Positions 61,585 through 64,000 of a DNA stretch of 64,000 bases are shown piece after piece. The notes below the pieces were generated by a model. That model did no database searches and was not told where the DNA came from. It saw only the letters and a program-made list of their open reading frames with translations. The DNA is from Arsenophonus sp052171895 (GTDB taxonomy: Bacteria; Pseudomonadota; Gammaproteobacteria; Enterobacterales; Enterobacteriaceae), in NCBI GenBank assembly GCA_052171895.1, contig JBQMRN010000001.1:496001-560000 (forward strand). The letters are read 5' to 3'. The stretch's first letter is position 1; each line of letters starts with the position of its first letter. A program made the translations under genes and the position numbers.

Positions 61585-62340
61585 GTCGTTTTTCTGGGAG
61601 GAAAATTTTCTTATTCTCAATAATCTGCTGGGCACTCCCTACCTAAATTCCTGAACCTCGTAAATATCTCTATCTAGCTTGGATCGCTGTTTAGGTAGGT
61701 ACGGAGGTGGGTTTTTTTGAAATTAAGAGTAAAAAAGTTCCGAATCCGAAGCATAAAGCATTTAAAAGCTATGAAGCTAGTTATCTATACATAGATGTAA
61801 AATATTTTCCGTAAATGCCAAACAAAACTTCACGAGGTTATCTTTTCGTAGGCATAGATCGTGCAACTCAATGGGGTTTTATCCTTCTTTACAAGGCTAA
61901 GAGCCCGCAGCCAATAAGTCGACGCTTCTTATGTGAACTTAACTGAGTAAGTCCCATGGGTATACATGGGTACTTATAGAGAATACCAAAGAATTTAGAG
62001 ATCGCATTTTTGGTCTGCGAAAATGTTTAACCAATCGGAAAACGTAAATTTAACCGTTTGTGTACAGAGCTTGGTATAGATTATTGACTTATAGTCAGCC
62101 GATGTATCCTCAAACGAATGTTTAGGTCGAACGATTTAATGGACGCATAGAAGATGTGCTGTAAAGCCATTATTTCAATTCTGGTCAAGATATTAAGATT
62201 AGTCTGCATCGATATGTTTAGCTGTAAAATCAGGAATTAGCGCAATCAGTATTGCGTACTGAAACTCCATTGCAGTCTATGAAAGATTCGTTCTTAGTTA
62301 AACCTAAATTATTCAAAAAACATATTATTTCCGGGGAATG
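61585..62340 (+). mobile_element. IS481-family remnant, 5' truncated
   Basis: In order: VVFLGGKFS (decayed LLRKKLFLP), FEIKSKKVPNPKHKAFKSYE, YLYIDVKYFP, SRGYLFVGIDRATQWGFIL and YKAKS. Then GLRKCLTNRKT, NGxVERFNGRIE and QSMKDSFLVKPKLFKKH at the end. It covers most of the DDE domain. At 62341 it meets a second IS481 piece in the opposite orientation. Confidence 0.8.
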
Positions 62341-62845
62341 AAACCTACGAAAAGATAACCTCGTGAAGTTTTGTTTGGCATTTACGGAAGATATTTCACA
62401 TCTATGTATAGATAACTAGCTTCATAGCTTTTAAATGCTTTATGCTTCGGCTTCCTGGCTTCCTCTCTGCCTGATTTCATGTAAATTCTCCCTTTGTGCC
62501 TATGTAAACAGAGGATCCAAGCTAGATTAAGATACTACGGGTTTAGGAATTCGCGTACAACTCTTCTGCCAACAGATCATTGAGAGAGAGAAAAATGTTT
62601 ATCATAAGAAAATGATTACGGCTTTCTGAGCTGCTGAGAGCGTCGTCTGTGAACGATGAAGAATATACCTGTGATCCATAAACATCATCTCGTTTTTGCT
62701 ATTTAGAAACGGTAAGTTCGGATATCCCATCACGCTTAACTAAAGTAAACATAGTCTCTTTGCTTGCCTGAAGAGCAGCTTTAATTTTAGGTGTTATACT
62801 TGCATGACGATGGATCATCATCATGATATTTTCCCTCAATTATAT
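62341..62845 (-). mobile_element. IS481-family remnant, N-terminal half, inverted
   Basis: Read on the minus strand from 62840: a leader with MMMIHRHASITPKIKAALQA (62760-62830), SKETMFTLVKRDGISELTVS, FSYHKHFSLSLNDLLAE-like sequence, then KPKHKAFKSYEASYLHIDVK and FRKCQTKLHEVIFS at 62341. It is head-to-head with the preceding copy, giving an imperfect inverted repeat of about 120 bp (61735-61860 against 62341-62465). Confidence 0.8.
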
Positions 62846-63797
62846 CCATCAGTAGCCATCTTGCGATGAATGGGATGTACGATACAAAGGGCTATATAAT
62901 GATTCTGGATAAAAATACCTAATGGGTAGTTTTATAATCAGTGTAAAATGAGAATTAATTAGTCTGATAAAAATATTATTGATATTTACGAATAGTCTTT
63001 GATTAAAAATAAAGTTTTTGATGATAAATCTTATTATATTTATATAATAAGATTTGAAACTTAACAAGTATATTATCAGTTTATTTTAAATATATTAATC
63101 TTTCTTTCGCAATAAACAGCATTAAAAAAAATTTTTGATATTATCAGTCACATGTACATGATTGCTTAGAACTCTTAATTGGTAAATGATGGAGTTAAAA
63201 CAGAAGAGAAGATATTGAAAATAGGTGATTAAATTTGCATAATAGGGTTTAAGATAAAGTGAAATATTAAAATTTAATCGCTAAAAAGTTTAATAGAAAA
63301 TTAGTAATTAATACATTGAAGAGTATTAATCCTCTTTTTATATAAAAGTTAACTTATTTATTTTATTTATTATTGAATAGTACTATTAATAGTATTTACT
63401 CAATAATCATTTAAATATTTATAATATTTATTATAAATTTTATTGATTTATGTATTGCTTGTTAGATATTTAGTTAAGATAGTATTTCAGTAAATATTAT
63501 TTAATTTATCTTGTTTATGTTAATAAACCATATAATTATAATTATATGGTTTATTATTTTCAGTTAATTGTTTAAACTAAAAATTATATTGTTATTTTAT
63601 TATATTCACTTACTCTAATATCAGATCTTTATTTTTCTATCATAATTTGATGTGTTTTATTGTTACTTAATGATATTTTTGCTGTAATCTATTATTGACA
63701 CTATTTTAACCTATAATTTTTTATCATAGATGGTAATAGTTTGTAAAATAGCCTGATTCTTAATATAACGTTTAATATAAATCAACGGGATACAATA
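62846..63797. other. AT-rich region upstream of surE
   Basis: About 950 bases of very AT-rich DNA with no recognisable gene. In E. coli truD and ispF-ispD lie immediately upstream of surE; I see no trace of them. It contains the palindrome listed separately and must hold the surE promoter. Confidence 0.5.
63521..63556. repeat. Perfect 36-bp palindrome
   Basis: taataaaccatataatta followed directly by its exact reverse complement, with no loop, 242 bases before the surE start. It could be an operator-like site, a bidirectional terminator remnant or a replication-slippage product. Confidence 0.8.
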
Positions 63798-64000
63798 ATG
63801 CTAAGGATATTGCTAAGTAATGATGATGGTGTAACAGCAACTGGCATCCAAACGCTTGCTATTGCGTTACGTAAATATTATTTCGTTCAGGTTGTTGCAC
63901 CTGATAGAAACCGAAGTGGGGCATCAAACGCATTAACACTTCATAAACCATTACGAATAGCTAAGTTACCCAATGGAGATATTTCAGTACAAGGAACGCC
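63798..64000 (+). CDS. surE: 5'/3'-nucleotidase SurE, start of gene
   Basis: Metal-dependent nucleotidase and exopolyphosphatase. The window ends after 67 complete codons. The N-terminus MLRILLSNDDGVTATGIQTL carries the family motif SNDDG, whose aspartates bind the metal. APDRNRSGASNALTLHKPLR contains the conserved DRNRSGAS loop. The ATG at 63798 follows an acggga ribosome site. The rest lies outside the window; the visible part is undamaged. Confidence 0.95.
   Translation, partial: MLRILLSNDDGVTATGIQTLAIALRKYYFVQVVAPDRNRSGASNALTLHKPLRIAKLPNGDISVQGT

Noticed and set aside
53775..62845. Novel multigene defence or secretion system in the accessory region
   Set aside because: All readable pieces resolve to IS remnants or Mu-like phage relics. 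The few unidentified stretches are broken and give no operon-like set of genes.

Overview
The window reads as a gammaproteobacterial (Enterobacterales) chromosome in advanced decay, of the kind found in a recently host-restricted insect symbiont. Retained proteins align closely with Escherichia coli proteins that I know from memory. DNA is AT-rich and about half the window carries no working gene. Gene relics are riddled with stops and frameshifts, and remnants of four insertion-sequence families are everywhere. Details of ribosomal protein L32 and the low GC make an Arsenophonus-like member of the Morganellaceae my best guess. That is inference; Sodalis-, Hamiltonella- or Serratia-type symbionts are not excluded.

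Layout. 1-6.5 kb: a serine DNA-invertase relic, unidentified GC-richer debris, then IS481, IS256 and IS1595 remnants. 6.5-7.4 kb: intact ybhA. 7.9-12.1 kb: IS remnants. 12.3-14.4 kb: broken uraA followed by intact hda, which keeps a CUG start. 14.8-17.4 kb: nested IS remnants. 17.4-49.4 kb: a backbone block collinear (reversed) with E. coli from cobB to rne: cobB relic, lolE, lolD, lolC, divergent mfd, ndh, thiK relic, lpoB, hinT, tatD, holB, tmk, mltG, pabC relic, fabF relic, acpP, fabG, fabD, fabH, plsX, rpmF, yceD relic, rluC, divergent rne. Genes that E. coli has in between (nagK, ldtC, ycfP, nagZ, ycfL, ptsG, yceF and others) are absent, and IS debris fills several of the gaps. 50.4-53.3 kb: intact sbcB and a PlaP/YeeF-type permease, convergent. 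53.8-62.8 kb: IS remnants around relics of a Mu-like phage (Ner-like repressor, MuA-like transposase, a DUF3102-like gene). 63.8 kb to the end: start of surE.

The working genes are core functions: lipoprotein sorting (LolCDE), transcription-coupled repair (Mfd), type II NADH dehydrogenase, fatty acid/phospholipid initiation (PlsX, FabH, FabD, FabG, ACP), peptidoglycan synthesis helpers (MltG, LpoB), DNA replication and its control (Tmk, HolB, Hda), RNA turnover and modification (RNase E, RluC), and exonuclease I. Lost functions are accessory or bypassable: folate branch (pabC), the elongation enzyme FabF, deacylase CobB, thiamine kinase ThiK, uracil uptake.

I found no intact transposase, no tRNA or rRNA gene, no CRISPR array and no convincing new multigene system. 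The most informative signals are the order of nested IS insertions, with target-site duplications still readable, and the pattern of gene loss inside a conserved operon.
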